Below, in pieces: positions 63,297-64,000 of a stretch of DNA of 64,000 bases. Position numbers and translations under genes: made by a program. Position 1 is the first letter of the stretch. Each line of letters starts with the position of its first letter. Location of the stretch: positions 6,448,001 through 6,512,000 of the forward strand of contig CAVNZM010000003.1 of assembly GCA_963693365.1 (NCBI GenBank), given 5' to 3'. Under the pieces are notes generated by a model. That model was not told where the DNA came from, searched no databases, and saw only the letters and a list, made by a program, of their open reading frames with translations. Source of the stretch: Amoebidium appalachense. Taxonomy: Eukaryota; Ichthyosporea.

Positions 63297-64000
63297 AAGA
63301 AAGGAAGAAAGAGAAAGCGCCCCTTCTCCCTGCCCACCCACACACCCTCTCTCTCTCTCTCTCTCTCTCTCTCGTGCGCGTGCACACACACAAACACACA
63401 CACACGCACACGCACACGCACACACGCACACCTACACACACACACGCACAGGCTATCTCCCCGGGTTCGTCTTCCTTGCTTTTGGTGGCTGCTCCATGTT
63501 TCTCGCCGTCCTTCATTTTGCAACTCTCTTCCCGGCCCACATGGGGTTAGTTAACGGAGCCATTAACGGTGCGTTTGACGGGTCCTCGATTATGATGACT
63601 ATTTTCAAGTTTATAATCGATGAAACCGGGATTAAATCCCGGGTTTTGTGGTTTTCCTGCCTCACTATGCCACTTATGAACATTGTGTTTGCGTTCTTTT
63701 TCATTTCGCCGCGGCCGATTTCCTACGCTGATAGCTCGGAGGTTGCGACTATGGAAACCGAAGAGGAAAATCCGGAAAAGAAACCGGTAAAAGAGCGATC
63801 CGGGCCTTACCCACTATACGACCTGACTCATTTGGGATGGAAAGAGCAATTGAAATCACCGGAACTTCTGCTTACGATCATTTCGATTACGGTGAATGAG
63901 GTGAGAATGATCTTTTACATTGCGACTTTGGCCGAACAGCTTCAGGATTTGTTCGGAGTCGGACACCAACGCGACGCGATTGCCGAATTTTTCGATCTGG
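61779..64000 (+). CDS. SLC43/Fmp42-type MFS transporter, 5' part (partial, runs off right edge)
   Basis: SLC43 (LAT3/LAT4) members are 12-helix MFS carriers, several moving large neutral amino acids. Two exons: 61779-62280 and 63452 to the window end, joined in phase 1 (rebuilding a Gly codon). The N-terminus is cytosolic and polar (about 50 residues), followed by helix 1 (MIFFAIFIMLTTSGVVFGYA), a loop with two Cys (FKCEGETGYDPALGC), QLLQLNLKVILSPIVMAL, and the MFS loop 2-3 signature GDRFGPRV. Exon 2 holds YLPGFVFLAFGG, LFPAHMGLVNGAINGAFDGS and KFIIDETGI, diagnostic of the SLC43 group (FPN..GLVxALINGAFDxSS), then a charged cytosolic central loop (EEENPEKKPVKERSG). Substrate cannot be deduced. 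ATG 61779 is the first in frame and fits a short leader. Confidence 0.85.
62281..63451 (+). repeat. SLC43-like intron: (GT)n-rich 5' part, C/CA-rich 3' part
   Basis: GT-rich with GC variants from the donor to about 63070, unique DNA (63080-63255), then a C-run plus A-run (63256-63298), (CT)n (63348-63373) and CA-rich sequence ending at the acceptor (63450-63451). Confidence 0.85.

Overview
This window is nuclear DNA from an intron-rich eukaryote. The coding exons are ordinary and easy to read. They are embedded in extraordinary amounts of simple sequence: poly-C/poly-G runs up to 95 bases, (CA)n/(GT)n, (CT)n, GATA and GTGC arrays, mostly inside introns. There are GT-AG introns, TATA and CCAAT promoter elements, AATAAA signals, a dead LINE fragment and a MITE-like element. 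Nothing looks bacterial. The species cannot be fixed from sequence alone; a secreted LRR + thrombospondin-1 receptor hints at an animal or a unicellular relative of animals, but that is inference.

Layout: (1) 1-3850 (+): 3' part of an ERMP1-like M28 membrane metallopeptidase entering from the left. (2) 3851-8150: non-coding, with a degenerate repeat that starts across the ERMP1 stop codon. (3) 8158-9212 (+): a TATA/E2F-like promoter and the first exon of an unrecognised acidic protein. (4) 9213-15400: simple repeats, a 306-bp foldback MITE and about 2 kb of unique sequence without a recognisable gene. (5) 15404-22469 (+): a VAP (VAMP-associated protein) gene in four coding exons. (6) 22905-24148: 5'-truncated, frameshifted non-LTR retrotransposon ending in a long (CA)n. 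(7) 25642-31923 (+): UDP-N-acetylglucosamine pyrophosphorylase (UAP1) in seven exons. (8) 34086-40900 (-): a divergent TFIIS elongation factor in ten exons, convergent with UAP1. (9) 44531-54120 (+): an eight-exon type I receptor (signal peptide, about 15 LRRs, LRRCT, TSP1, Thr/Pro stalk, TM, short tail). (10) 56812-58185 (+): intronless hexameric polyubiquitin. (11) 61779-64000 (+): 5' part of an SLC43/Fmp42-type MFS transporter, running off the right edge.

I assembled the exon models by hand from reading frame, splice consensus and intron phase; all junctions are phase-consistent. The genes are mainly housekeeping functions (ER proteolysis, ER contact sites, UDP-GlcNAc synthesis, transcription elongation, ubiquitin, amino-acid transport) and do not form one pathway; ERMP1, VAP and UAP1 all touch ER or glycosylation biology, probably by coincidence.

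The most unusual signal is in the non-coding DNA. Exon boundaries appear to seed tandem repeats: decayed copies of a VAP exon end plus donor, a UAP1 intron minisatellite of acceptor-like units, and repeats spanning the ERMP1 stop. There is also a family of short repeats, always sense-oriented in two genes and nearly always directly followed by poly-C.
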